Source of the DNA: Methylobacterium sp. NEAU K
Lineage (GTDB): Bacteria > Pseudomonadota > Alphaproteobacteria > Rhizobiales > Beijerinckiaceae
Length of the DNA stretch: 64,000 bases
Direction: 5' to 3'
NCBI RefSeq assembly: GCF_030700285.1
Contig: NZ_JAUYZJ010000004.1
Location: forward strand, 1-64,000
The notes beneath the pieces are model-generated. The model worked only from the letters and a program-made list of their open reading frames with translations, did not search any database and had not been told where the DNA came from. Positions 7,879 through 16,948 of the stretch are shown piece by piece (the stretch's first letter is position 1; each line of letters opens with the position of its first letter). The position numbers and the translations under genes were made by a program.

Positions 7879-9651
7879 TTACCTAATAGAGCAAAAATCT
7901 TTAAGACCAAGTAAAATTTGTTTGGGTGTCACGCTGTAATTGGCGTGAAACGGGTGTGTTTTTTCGTCCGCGACCGTAGAGCCCCGAATGAAAAGGAGTT
8001 TTGTCCCGCTCGACTCGATCATACTGGCGTAGCCACGGAAATTGAATGAGCGGTTCTCGTGGATCAACGCGATAACCCGGGCGTTGGAATTGCAGAAGAT
8101 ACAATTGGTGAGTGCGGAACTCGCCGATCCGACGATCGTGTCCGCCGTATGGTAGAGCTCGACCTGCTCGGCGAACGACAGCTTCTCGGGATAGACCACC
8201 TCGAAGCCCTTCCCTGCCAGGACGTCGATGATCTCCGCCTCGTTGAGGAGCTGGCGCTGGACGAAGCCGCGCCGCGACAGGACGATCCTGCGGCCGGTCG
8301 GGCGCAGGTCGACGCCGCGCGCGGCGAGGCGCTTCAGCACGAGGCTGCGCATGCCGGCGAGCACGTCCTGGGGCCAGATGGCATCGTAGACCGGCCGGCC
8401 CAACTTGCTGTCGAACGGGAAGAAGGTCGGGACGGGAGCGACCCCGAGTTCGCCGAAGCGCGTCGCCTGGGGCGGCAGCGGCACGATCGCCCTGCCGCGC
8501 GCGTCGAGCAACTCGACGATCTGCCGGTGGGTCTCCGGCATGTGATCGTCGATACAGATCGGGAAGTCCGACGGACAGGCCTGATCATTGAAGCACAGCA
8601 TGCGCGGCACGAATTCGAGGAGCCAGTGTCCGTAGTTCTTGCTCTGGAGCCCGAACATCATCAGCCCGGCATCCAGGGTCTGCGTCTCCGCCGGCTCCTC
8701 GACTAGGGCCCGCTTCGCCCCGTAGACCGCCGTCATGATCTGATCGGGATTCACGCCGTCCTTGATGTCGGCGATGCCGCTGAGCGGGTGGGCGGCGAGG
8801 TCATAGATCAGGCGGCTGCCCTGAAGCACGAGGTTGCTGCGCGGGAAGATCAGGCAATCCTTGAACCGGGCGACGTATTGGGGCGGCGCGTCTAGGCTGC
8901 CGCATGTCGAAGTGAGCGCCACCGGGCCTTCGAGGAAGGTGATCTCCGGCTCCGCGATCCGGCGGGGGCCGAGCAGCTCGCGGTACTCGCCCTCCCCCTC
9001 CGTCGCGGCCTGGCGGGCGGAAACGATGTCGTAGATCCGCAGCTCTCCGAGCCCGAGGACGAGCCGCGTCCGCTCGTGGAGCGCTTGCGCCTCCTCGTGC
9101 CGGCCGTCTTCGGCCAGCGCGTTCATCTGCAGGATGCGCAGGTTCCGGATCTTGCGTTCGAGCGTGTCGCCGTCGATCGTCAGCGCATCACCGCCCAGCT
9201 GATCCCGGGCGATCCGAGCGAGCAGGTAGCTGCGCACCGCGCTCTCGGCGTCGCCGGCGAGCTCATACTCCCAGGCGATGTGGATCAGCGACGGGTCGGT
9301 TTGCCCGCGGTCCCGGGCCGCCACATTGGCTTGGCGCAGCTCCTCCAGGAGTTCCTCAACGCCGTCGAACGCCTGGCGCCGGCACAGGTCGACGATTCGC
9401 GTCCGGATGGCGGCCAGATGGTACTGGGTGGCGCGGGACCGCGAAGTCCGGGCCGCCAGCCCATAGGCGCGGGCGGCGAGGTCGAGGCTGTCCTCCCCTT
9501 GAAACTTGAAGCCCAGCGTCGCGAGGTGCTGCGCGGCGGTTTCGGCCCGGTCATCCGCCAGGGTGGCGAGGGCGCCCTCGATCGCGTCGAGCGCGGCCAT
9601 GCCGTTTGACCGATGGGCCTGCGTAAGGATGCGCCGAAAGTCCGCCTGCAT
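7879..9651 (-). CDS. Glycosyltransferase family 61 protein with N-terminal helical repeats
   Basis: This 590-residue protein combines an alpha-helical, TPR-like N-terminal region (about 1-200) with a GT61 (DUF563-type) catalytic region (about 245-560). Diagnostic segments are MMFGLQSKNYGHWLLEF, the ICIDDH strand and IVGSASSALTNCIF near the C-terminus. GT61 enzymes transfer sugars such as xylose or GlcNAc. It is a clear paralogue of the GT61 region of the gene at 11869. ATG 9651 is chosen over an upstream start at 9708, which would overlap the preceding aminotransferase gene; GAGG lies just ahead of it. The last 170 bases are noticeably less GC-rich, at the border of the AT-rich region. Confidence 0.75.
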   Translation of the reverse strand: MQADFRRILTQAHRSNGMAALDAIEGALATLADDRAETAAQHLATLGFKFQGEDSLDLAARAYGLAARTSRSRATQYHLAAIRTRIVDLCRRQAFDGVEELLEELRQANVAARDRGQTDPSLIHIAWEYELAGDAESAVRSYLLARIARDQLGGDALTIDGDTLERKIRNLRILQMNALAEDGRHEEAQALHERTRLVLGLGELRIYDIVSARQAATEGEGEYRELLGPRRIAEPEITFLEGPVALTSTCGSLDAPPQYVARFKDCLIFPRSNLVLQGSRLIYDLAAHPLSGIADIKDGVNPDQIMTAVYGAKRALVEEPAETQTLDAGLMMFGLQSKNYGHWLLEFVPRMLCFNDQACPSDFPICIDDHMPETHRQIVELLDARGRAIVPLPPQATRFGELGVAPVPTFFPFDSKLGRPVYDAIWPQDVLAGMRSLVLKRLAARGVDLRPTGRRIVLSRRGFVQRQLLNEAEIIDVLAGKGFEVVYPEKLSFAEQVELYHTADTIVGSASSALTNCIFCNSNARVIALIHENRSFNFRGYASMIESSGTKLLFIRGSTVADEKTHPFHANYSVTPKQILLGLKDFCSIR

Positions 9652-9704
9652 CGTCCTCGACCGTTCCCTCTCGCGCGCCGGAAGGACGCGCGTTCCGAGC
9701 CGCC

Positions 9705-10814
9705 TCAACGGGCAGCCAGCGCCCGCTCCGCGCAGCCGCAGACCTCAGCGATCTGCTCCTGGGTAATTGCCGGGAAGAACGGCAGCCCGATCGCCCCGGC
9801 GGCGACGCTCTCGGTCCGCGCGAGGCCGTCGTGCCGGCACGAAGCGAAGGCAGGATGCGCTTGGCAGCCGGTCCCGTACCAGCGCCGCCACTGGATCCCG
9901 GCCGCGTCGAAACCGGCCGTCACCGCTCCGGCCGCTGCGGGTTCGAACAGCGCGCTGATCGTCATGGTCAACCACTCCGTCCCGAAGCCCGGCTGCATCC
10001 GCACGCCGATCCGGTCGAAGCCCTCGACATAGGCGAGTGACGCCTCACGCAACCGGCGGATGCGCTCTTCAAGGCCGTCGAACACCGCTAGCCCAACGGC
10101 GGCCGCGTACTCGGAGATTCGGTAATTCCCACCCCGCACCTCCGAGACGCGGCTGCTCGCCGAGAAGCCGAAGCCGGTCATGGCGGTGGTCTGCGCCACC
10201 AGATCGGTGTCGGTGGTGAGGATCGCCCCACCCTCCCCGATCCCGAGCGCCTTGGTGGCGTGCAGGCTGACGCAGATCGGCTGCGCGCCGACGCGGTGCA
10301 GGTTCAGCGTCGCGGCCGCTGCGTCGAACACCACCGGGATCCCGTGCGCCGCCTCGAACGCCTCCCAGGCCGCGACGTCGATCGGAGCCCCATAGGGGCT
10401 GACGACCACCACGGCGGCGACTTCGCCCTGGGCTACCGACAGGGCCCGCTCGGCGATCGCCGGCGTCAGCGACAACGTCTCGGGATCCACGTCCGCGAAG
10501 AACGGCTCCAAGCCGACATTGACCGCCGCGTGCGCCGTGGCGACGAACGTGTAGGCCGGCATCACGCAGAGCCGGCCGGGCCGGCCCGCGATTCGGTAGC
10601 GCAGGGCGAGCTCGATGGCCGTCGTCCCGCTGCCGGTGATCGTCGCCGCCACCGACGCGCCGCCGGCGCGCTCCGAGACGAAGCGGCAGAGCCGGTCAGT
10701 GAACTCGCGGGAGAGCGGCCCATAATTGCTGTAGATGTGCGTTTGATCGATCCGGCGCAGATACGGGACGATCGCATCCGTCTCCGGCAAACTTGGAATG
10801 AGCACGGGGATCAT
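9705..10814 (-). CDS. DegT/DnrJ/EryC1/StrS family PLP-dependent sugar aminotransferase
   Basis: This 369-residue fold-type I aminotransferase has the DegT-family lysine motif SLHATKALGIGEGG, where K188 should form the Schiff base with pyridoxal phosphate. D164 in VVFDAA should contact the pyridine nitrogen, and GSGTTAIELAL near 61-71 binds the cofactor phosphate. The family aminates keto-sugars attached to UDP, GDP or dTDP. It lies 131 bases downstream of a NeuD/PglD-like acyltransferase on the same strand. The pair would make an N-acylated amino sugar for the glycan cluster. The exact sugar cannot be told from sequence. Confidence 0.85.
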   Translation of the reverse strand: MIPVLIPSLPETDAIVPYLRRIDQTHIYSNYGPLSREFTDRLCRFVSERAGGASVAATITGSGTTAIELALRYRIAGRPGRLCVMPAYTFVATAHAAVNVGLEPFFADVDPETLSLTPAIAERALSVAQGEVAAVVVVSPYGAPIDVAAWEAFEAAHGIPVVFDAAAATLNLHRVGAQPICVSLHATKALGIGEGGAILTTDTDLVAQTTAMTGFGFSASSRVSEVRGGNYRISEYAAAVGLAVFDGLEERIRRLREASLAYVEGFDRIGVRMQPGFGTEWLTMTISALFEPAAAGAVTAGFDAAGIQWRRWYGTGCQAHPAFASCRHDGLARTESVAAGAIGLPFFPAITQEQIAEVCGCAERALAAR

Positions 10815-10945
10815 GGTCGAGATACGTCCTGACTGTCGGCCGCCACCATCCTCATCCGCACGCCCGGTGACGGCGTTCGCTATACATGGCCCGGCATGAG
10901 CGCAAAAGGCGCCCGCCCGAGCCTCTGCGGCAGCCTTCGGTCCGG

Positions 10946-11590
10946 CTAGGTCCGCCGCAGAGGCCGCGCCGGATTCCCGAACACCGTCTGGCCTGGCGCC
11001 ACGTTCCGGATCACCACAGCGCCGGCGCCGACCACGGCGCGCGCGCCGATCCGGATCTTCGGTATCACGCAGGCGCCTGTCCCGAGGAACGCGCCCGCCC
11101 CTACAGCAACGTGCCCGGCCAGATGGACCCCGGGGCTCAGCGTGGCGAAATCCCCCAGCACATCGTCATGGGCGACGGTGCAGCCTGGATTGACCAACAC
11201 GTGCTCTCCCAGCTGCGCATCCGTCGTGATGGAGGAATGGCCGAGGATCACCGCGCCGGTACCGATGCGGCTGCTCGCGCCCACCAGCACCCCCGGATCG
11301 ATGATCGAGGTGAATCGCGCGCCGATCTCGGTCCGCAGATGCGCGGCCGCCCGGGCCCGGGGCTCGGGCTCGCCGAGGGCGACGACGAAGCGCAGGCTGT
11401 CGTCGCCCGCGAAGCTGCGCACATCCCGCACGACCGGCCGCCCGCGGAATGTCTCCGGCGCGTCGATGCCGGGATCGACGATGCTCGCCTGCAGGTCCAC
11501 CGGGGAGCCGTGCGCATTCAGGCGAACAAGAGCATCCACGATCTCGCGTGCCAGGGCGCCTGCACCGTATAGGACGAGGCGGATCGTCAT
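10946..11590 (-). CDS. NeuD/PglD-family sugar O/N-acyltransferase
   Basis: This 214-residue protein has an N-terminal Rossmann-like domain (LVLYGAGALAREIVDAL) and a C-terminal left-handed beta-helix of hexapeptide repeats (from about residue 95), the architecture of NeuD and PglD. The repeat region contains the likely catalytic histidine in NPGCTVAHDDVLGD. It ends in the family tail VFGNPARPLR. These enzymes move acetyl or formyl groups from coenzyme A to amino sugars. It is the first gene of the minus-strand set with the DegT aminotransferase, and divergent from the GT61 fusion gene. Confidence 0.88.
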   Translation of the reverse strand: MTIRLVLYGAGALAREIVDALVRLNAHGSPVDLQASIVDPGIDAPETFRGRPVVRDVRSFAGDDSLRFVVALGEPEPRARAAAHLRTEIGARFTSIIDPGVLVGASSRIGTGAVILGHSSITTDAQLGEHVLVNPGCTVAHDDVLGDFATLSPGVHLAGHVAVGAGAFLGTGACVIPKIRIGARAVVGAGAVVIRNVAPGQTVFGNPARPLRRT

Positions 11591-11868
11591 CGCGGCGGTA
11601 CCCGTAAGCGGCTCGGAGAGCAGCCCAACCCTGGCGGCCTTTCGCTGGGGTGATCGTCCATGCGCGGGATTCCCTGCCTGTCCGGCGCTCCGCCCTACAC
11701 GAGTCCCCGCGAGCCCTCCAGCGTCGGCGACCTCGCTGGTCGGCCTGTTCCGGATCCGAAAGGGCCGGGTACCTCGTCACGGAGCGTGCGTTCCAGTACA
11801 CCGCCCGCGACGGCGCGCCGCCCGACGAGCGCGCCCAGGAGCGAGTGCGTGCCAAGCGCGGGACGGAC

Positions 11869-14547
11869 ATGAGGCCGACGGAGACCTTCATCGACCTGAT
11901 CCGGACGGTCAATCGCGACAACGCCTCGGATGCGGTCGGACGGCTTCGCGCCCTGATCGCGGCCGAGGATCGCGCCGGCGCCGGGAGCGCCGCAATGCGG
12001 CGGCAGCTGGAGGCGCTCGCATTCCGCCTTGAAGGCGATGACCAACTTGGCCCGGCCGCCGACACCTACGATCTGATCGGCTCGTTCGTCACGGGCGGTC
12101 GTGAGCGCTGGACGAGCGCCGCCGCCGCCGCGCGCTTGCGCGACCTCTGCGGGCGCGGCCGCTTCGACGAGGCCAGCGCCTATGTCGCCCGCCTTCGCGC
12201 CGATGGCGACGCCCCCGCGCTGATCCGCGCCGGTGTCGCCACCTTGCTGCGGATCGGATGGGCCTACGAGTGCCGAAACGAGCCTGAGGCCTGCCTCCAA
12301 AGCTATCGCCTAGCCTATGAGCTGAATGGCGGCGACGACGGCGTGACGACGGAGGACGGCGACCGGCTCAGCACCAAGGTCAAGAACCTGCGCCGCCTGA
12401 GGCTCGACGCCTTGCTGGAGGGCGGACGCTTCGATCAGGCGATCGCCCTTCATGCGGGGACGCGCCACGTCACCGGTTCCGGCCCCCTGGCCGGCTACGA
12501 CATGGTGTCCGTGAAAACTCTCGCGGAGGCCGGCGGCGCCCGGTACACCGAAGTGCAGCCCGCGCGCCGCATCGCGGCACCCGAACTGCGCTTCTGGGAG
12601 CCGCCCCCCGCCCTCCGCTCCGAGGCGGGCGGGCTCGACATGCCGGCCCAGTATCTCGCCTTCCTCGACCGCTGTCGCGCGTTTCCGCGCAGCAACGTCG
12701 TCATCGCCGGCGACAAGCTCGTCTACGATCTCGCCGCGCATCCGCGCCGCCCGGACATCCTGCTGCAGGACGGACTCAATCCGGATCAGATCATGACGGC
12801 CGCCTTCGGCGCGACGCGCGCCCTCGTGGAGGTGCCCGAAGATATGCACGCGGTGGAAGCCGGGCTGATGATGTTCGGCCTGCAGAGCCGGAACTACGGG
12901 CACTGGTTCTGCGAGTTCGTGCCGCGGATGCTCTGCTACAACGACCCGCGCTGCCCGGACGGCATCCCGCTCTGCATCGACGACCACATACCCGCCTCGC
13001 ACGAGGAGATCCTGCGCCTGCTCGATACGCGCGACCGGCCGGTGATCAAGCTGCCGCCCAAACCGGTCGAGTTCGGGCTCCTCGGCGTGGCGCCGGTTCC
13101 AGCCTTCTTCCCCTTCGACATGAAGCCCGGCCGCCCGTTCTACGACACCGTCTGGCCGGCCGATATCTTCGCGGCGGTCCGCCAACAGATCCTCGATCGC
13201 GCCCGCGAGCGCGGCATCCTCTCGGGCCGGACCGACCGGCGCCTGTTCATCTCGCGCGAGGCCTTCACCCAGCGCGCCCTCGTGAACGAGGCGGAGATCG
13301 CCGAGCGGCTGGGTCCCTTGGGCTTCGAGGTGATCTATCCCGAGACGATGTCGTTCCTCGAACAGGTCGAGGCGTTCCACTCGGCTGCCCTGGTGGTCGG
13401 CTCATCGAGCTCGGCCCTGAGCAACGCCCTGTTCTGCAGGCCCAGGTGCCGGATCCTCGGCCTGATCCACGAGGAACTGTCCTTCAACTTCCGGGGCTAT
13501 ACGAGCTTCATCGAGGCTGGGGGTGCGCAGATCCTGTTCCTGCGCGGTCGCACCCTCCCGCGCCCCGGGGTGCATGCCTTCCACGTGAGCTACACGGTCG
13601 ATCCAAGGAAGGTCGTGGCGGCCGTGGCAGCCCTCGAGGACGAAGTCGCCACCGGGGTACCGGCCGGGTTCCCGGTGGCGGAAGCCGTCGACCGGCCGAT
13701 CCGGGTGCGGGATCACGGCGCGACCCGGCCTCAGGACACCTCCGAGGCCGCTGAGCCTGCGCGCGTCGACCCCGACCGGCTCGCGCGCGTCCGGACGCTC
13801 GCGGCCGGCCCGCATGCGGGCGCGGACGCTGGTCTGTGCGCCATGGAGGCGGTGGCCTACCTCGCCGGCGAACCCCATACGGATCGGCCCGCCTGCGCGT
13901 CCCCGAGCCTCGCCGCCTTCCTCCGCACCTGGAGCGACGGCCTGCCGCAGGACGTGCGCGACACCCTGATCCTCCCGCTCGTCCCGCGCTGCGTCGGGAC
14001 GCGCGGCTCGGAGGCGCTGGAGCGCCGGCGGGTTGGCATGGTCGCCGATTGGCTCGTCCGTACCCACGTGCCGGCGTGGTTCCGCCTGGCCAAGCTGAAC
14101 GTCGAGGGGGATGAACTCGCCGACTTGCCGGAGCTCGAGGATATCGCCGACCTCGCTTCCCTGTGCGATCACCTGAGGCGCGCGCGGAAGCGTGCCGCGG
14201 TGGCGAACCTCACCCTGCGGCAGACCGGTTCCGCGGTCCGAGCCGCGGCCTGGGACGCGGCCCAGCGGGCCGCCTGGATCACCGTCCAAGACGCGCTGGA
14301 CGCCGAGGGGCCGCCGGTCCTCGCCGCCGGCTGGGACGCCGCCTATGCGGCCGCCTACGCGACGGCCCGCGCCTGTGGCAAGGCCCCCCTCGAGCCGACG
14401 CGGCAGGCGCTTCAGCGATCCGCCCTGACTCTGGTCGAGCGCATGATCGAGACCCGCGAGCCGGGTTCGACCGCTCCGGACCGGCTGCCGGAGGACGCCG
14501 CGCCGGTCCGCGCACCGGTCCAGGACGGCGCCGAACTCTGCCCATGA
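11869..14547 (+). CDS. GT61 glycosyltransferase fused to a C-terminal domain of unknown function
   Basis: This 892-residue protein has a helical repeat region (about 1-230), a GT61 core (about 260-600; GLMMFGLQSRNYGHWFCEF, LVVGSSSSALSNALF) and a C-terminal extension from about residue 640. The extension contains CAMEAVAYLAGE, PACASPSLAAFLRTW and an alanine-rich helical tail. I recognise that pattern from uncharacterised actinobacterial and phage proteins, but know no function. The GT61 part is paralogous to the gene at 7879. ATG 11869 has a GGGACGG ribosome binding site; the frame is open further upstream from 11650. The stop overlaps the epimerase start as ATGA. Confidence 0.75.
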   Translation: MRPTETFIDLIRTVNRDNASDAVGRLRALIAAEDRAGAGSAAMRRQLEALAFRLEGDDQLGPAADTYDLIGSFVTGGRERWTSAAAAARLRDLCGRGRFDEASAYVARLRADGDAPALIRAGVATLLRIGWAYECRNEPEACLQSYRLAYELNGGDDGVTTEDGDRLSTKVKNLRRLRLDALLEGGRFDQAIALHAGTRHVTGSGPLAGYDMVSVKTLAEAGGARYTEVQPARRIAAPELRFWEPPPALRSEAGGLDMPAQYLAFLDRCRAFPRSNVVIAGDKLVYDLAAHPRRPDILLQDGLNPDQIMTAAFGATRALVEVPEDMHAVEAGLMMFGLQSRNYGHWFCEFVPRMLCYNDPRCPDGIPLCIDDHIPASHEEILRLLDTRDRPVIKLPPKPVEFGLLGVAPVPAFFPFDMKPGRPFYDTVWPADIFAAVRQQILDRARERGILSGRTDRRLFISREAFTQRALVNEAEIAERLGPLGFEVIYPETMSFLEQVEAFHSAALVVGSSSSALSNALFCRPRCRILGLIHEELSFNFRGYTSFIEAGGAQILFLRGRTLPRPGVHAFHVSYTVDPRKVVAAVAALEDEVATGVPAGFPVAEAVDRPIRVRDHGATRPQDTSEAAEPARVDPDRLARVRTLAAGPHAGADAGLCAMEAVAYLAGEPHTDRPACASPSLAAFLRTWSDGLPQDVRDTLILPLVPRCVGTRGSEALERRRVGMVADWLVRTHVPAWFRLAKLNVEGDELADLPELEDIADLASLCDHLRRARKRAAVANLTLRQTGSAVRAAAWDAAQRAAWITVQDALDAEGPPVLAAGWDAAYAAAYATARACGKAPLEPTRQALQRSALTLVERMIETREPGSTAPDRLPEDAAPVRAPVQDGAELCP

Positions 14548-15602
14548 GCGAGGGTCCGCAGAGCCCGCAGACGGTCGATCCCGCCGGATCCGGCCAGCCC
14601 GCGCCGTCCCTTGCGGGAACTCGCTGCCTCGTGCTGGGCGGCGGCGGCTTCCTCGGGCTGAACCTGTGCAACCGGCTCGCGCGCGCGGGCGCCGAGGTCA
14701 CCTGTTTCAGCCGCAGCCATCCGCAGCTCGACGTGCTCGACCGGCGTGTCGCTCGGTTGACCGGCCAGTTCGCCGACCGTCTCGCCATCGCCAACGCGGT
14801 CGAGCGTCAGGACGTCGTCTTCCACCTGATCGCCGGATCGATCCCGGAGAGCTCGAACCGGGACCCGTCCGCGGAACTCGCCGCCGCGCCGATCGCCACT
14901 CTGCACCTGCTCGACATCTGCCGCTCGGCCCGGATCAAGAAGGTCGTGTTCGCGTCCTCCGGCGGCGCGATCTACGGGATCCCGCGCGCCATCCCGATCC
15001 CCGAGCAGGCGCCGACCGACCCGATCTCGGCCTACGGCATCAGCAAGCTGATGATCGAGAAGTCATTGCATCTGTACCGGCATCTCCACGGGATCGATTA
15101 CCAGATCCTCCGGATCGCCAATCCGTACGGCCGGTTTCAGCTCGGCACCAAGCATCAGGGCCTGATCGGGAGCTACATCCACCGGGTCCTGGCGGACCTG
15201 CCGCTTGAGGTCTGGGGGACCGGGGAGGTCGTGCGCGACTTCCTGCACGTCGACGATGTCAGCGACGCGTTCCTCGCCGCGGTGGCCTATGACGGGCCCC
15301 ACAAGCTGATGAACGTCGGCAGCGGCATGGGCCTGAGCGTCAACCAGATCATCGCCGAACTGGAGGTGGCCTTCGGCCGCGAAAGCCTGCGCCGCGTGAA
15401 CAAGCCGAGCCGCGCGGCCGACGTTCCGGCCAACGTGCTCGATACCGCGCTGGCCCGTGCCGAATTGGGATGGCAGCCGCGCGTGGCCCTGCGCGCGGGG
15501 CTCACCAGCACGATCGCCTGGATGCGGGCCCATTTGGCGCAGGCCCAGACGGCGGAAGCCCACGTGGGCGGCGTCGCTCCGCGTCCCACCCGAGACAGGT
15601 AA
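14544..15602 (+). CDS. NAD-dependent nucleotide-sugar epimerase/dehydratase (extended SDR)
   Basis: This 352-residue extended short-chain dehydrogenase has the NAD-binding motif VLGGGGFLGLNL (residues 30-41), a FASSGGAIYG strand and the catalytic pair YGISK near residue 165. The NPYGRFQLGTKHQG segment is typical of UDP-glucose/GlcNAc 4-epimerase relatives. It starts four bases inside the preceding GT61 fusion gene (ATGA), so the two are almost certainly translated together. The partner could therefore receive the sugar this enzyme makes. The substrate is not assignable by eye. Confidence 0.85.
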   Translation: MSEGPQSPQTVDPAGSGQPAPSLAGTRCLVLGGGGFLGLNLCNRLARAGAEVTCFSRSHPQLDVLDRRVARLTGQFADRLAIANAVERQDVVFHLIAGSIPESSNRDPSAELAAAPIATLHLLDICRSARIKKVVFASSGGAIYGIPRAIPIPEQAPTDPISAYGISKLMIEKSLHLYRHLHGIDYQILRIANPYGRFQLGTKHQGLIGSYIHRVLADLPLEVWGTGEVVRDFLHVDDVSDAFLAAVAYDGPHKLMNVGSGMGLSVNQIIAELEVAFGRESLRRVNKPSRAADVPANVLDTALARAELGWQPRVALRAGLTSTIAWMRAHLAQAQTAEAHVGGVAPRPTRDR

Positions 15603-15609
15603 GTCCGTC

Positions 15610-15891
15610 GTGAACTCAGTCGCTCTGCTCACGATGGCGGGTGCCGCCCTGGGGTGGATCGTCCTGGCAGGAGGCGCCCTCCTCGCCGGGCGTATTCCGA
15701 CCTTTGTGTTCCTCACGCTGACGGTGGTGGGGCTGTTCCTCTACGTGCCCTGGGTGCGGCTGCGGGCCAGCGGGCTCGACGGCTCCAGTCGTCCTGTGCG
15801 GTTCTGGACCAACTTCGCGATGCTCGCCGTCACGATAGCGGCGTTCGTCGCGTTCGGATGGATGGTGGCCCGCCGGACCGGCCTATTCTAG
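15610..15891 (+). CDS. Small integral membrane protein
   Basis: This 93-residue protein starts at GTG, with AGGTAAG upstream, 7 bases after the epimerase stop. It has about three hydrophobic helices: residues 5-27 (LLTMAGAALGWIVLAGGALL), 32-50 and 70-88. No catalytic motif is visible. Position and spacing make it the last member of the GT61-epimerase operon. A role as membrane partner of glycan assembly is inference. Confidence 0.6.
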   Translation: MNSVALLTMAGAALGWIVLAGGALLAGRIPTFVFLTLTVVGLFLYVPWVRLRASGLDGSSRPVRFWTNFAMLAVTIAAFVAFGWMVARRTGLF

Positions 15892-16109
15892 GCGCCCTGT
15901 GACTGCTGCAATCCTGTAAGCGGATCCCCGATGCCGGTGCGACCGCGGGAAAATCATGCCGGATCCGATGCCTGCGCCCGCGGCTCGGACCCGCGCGCGG
16001 CGGCGGCGTGCGCCGGGCATGTCTTTCGCGCGCCCTGTGTCCCACACCGCCCCTGAGCTGCCACGTTCGTAGTCGACAGGGCGGGTCTCCAATTCGCCAG
16101 GGAGACCGC

Positions 16110-16784
16110 ATGTCTTTCCTACACGACCTACCGATTGCCGACCTCATCGCGCATTACGGCTACGTCGCGATCTTCCTGATCATCACCCTGGAAAGCGCCG
16201 GCCTGCCGCTGCCCGGTGAGACGGTCCTGTTGACCTCAGCGGCCTATGCCGGCAGCACCGGCAACATCAACATCGCCGTGGTGGTGGCGATCGCCGCGAC
16301 CGCCGCCATCCTGGGCGACAACGCCGGCTACTGGGTCGGCCGCCGCTGGGGCTTGCCCCTGCTCCTGCGCAAGGGGCACCTGATCGGCCTGGATCACGGC
16401 CGGCTCAAGCTCGGCCAGTACCTGTTTCGCCGCCACGGCGGGAAGATCGTGTTCTTCGGCCGCTTCACCGCGATGCTGCGCGCCTACGCGGCGGTCCTAG
16501 CCGGCGTCAACAAGCTCGACGCGCGCCGCTTCATGCTCTTTAACGCCGTCGGCGGCATGGCCTGGGCCTCGATCATGGGCTTCGGCGCGTATCTCTGCGG
16601 ACGCTCGATTGAGAACGTGATGGGGCCGGTCGGCCTCGGGTTGCTGGCCTTCGTCCTGTTCGGCGCCGTCGCCCTGTGGCTGTTCATGCGCCGCCACGAA
16701 GCGCGCCTGATGGTCGATGCCGAAGCCGCGATCCCGGGGCCGCTGGTCGAGGTTACGGCGGCTCGCCGCCCGGCCGCGGGGTAG
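16110..16784 (+). CDS. DedA family membrane protein
   Basis: This 224-residue protein has the DedA signature: an N-terminal amphipathic segment, ESAGLPLPGETVLL near 30-45, the GDNAGYWVGRRWG motif, and FFGRFTAMLRAYAAVLAG near 110-128. DedA proteins are inner-membrane transporters linked to undecaprenyl-phosphate recycling and membrane potential. ATG 16110 has a CAGGGAG ribosome binding site 5 bases upstream. Undecaprenyl phosphate carries glycans, so its place inside a glycan cluster may be meaningful. Confidence 0.88.
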   Translation: MSFLHDLPIADLIAHYGYVAIFLIITLESAGLPLPGETVLLTSAAYAGSTGNINIAVVVAIAATAAILGDNAGYWVGRRWGLPLLLRKGHLIGLDHGRLKLGQYLFRRHGGKIVFFGRFTAMLRAYAAVLAGVNKLDARRFMLFNAVGGMAWASIMGFGAYLCGRSIENVMGPVGLGLLAFVLFGAVALWLFMRRHEARLMVDAEAAIPGPLVEVTAARRPAAG

Positions 16785-16948
16785 GCACGGCCGCCCCACT
16801 ATGCGAGAAGCCACGCCGCGCGATGGCTCGGCGGAACTTGAGCGCACCGACCCGGACGGTCGCACGCCCCGCCTGAGCCGAACCGGCGCGGGCGCGCGTC
16901 GCGCGACGACGGCTCTGCCCGGGCGCGCCGAGAGGGGCGGACCACGGC

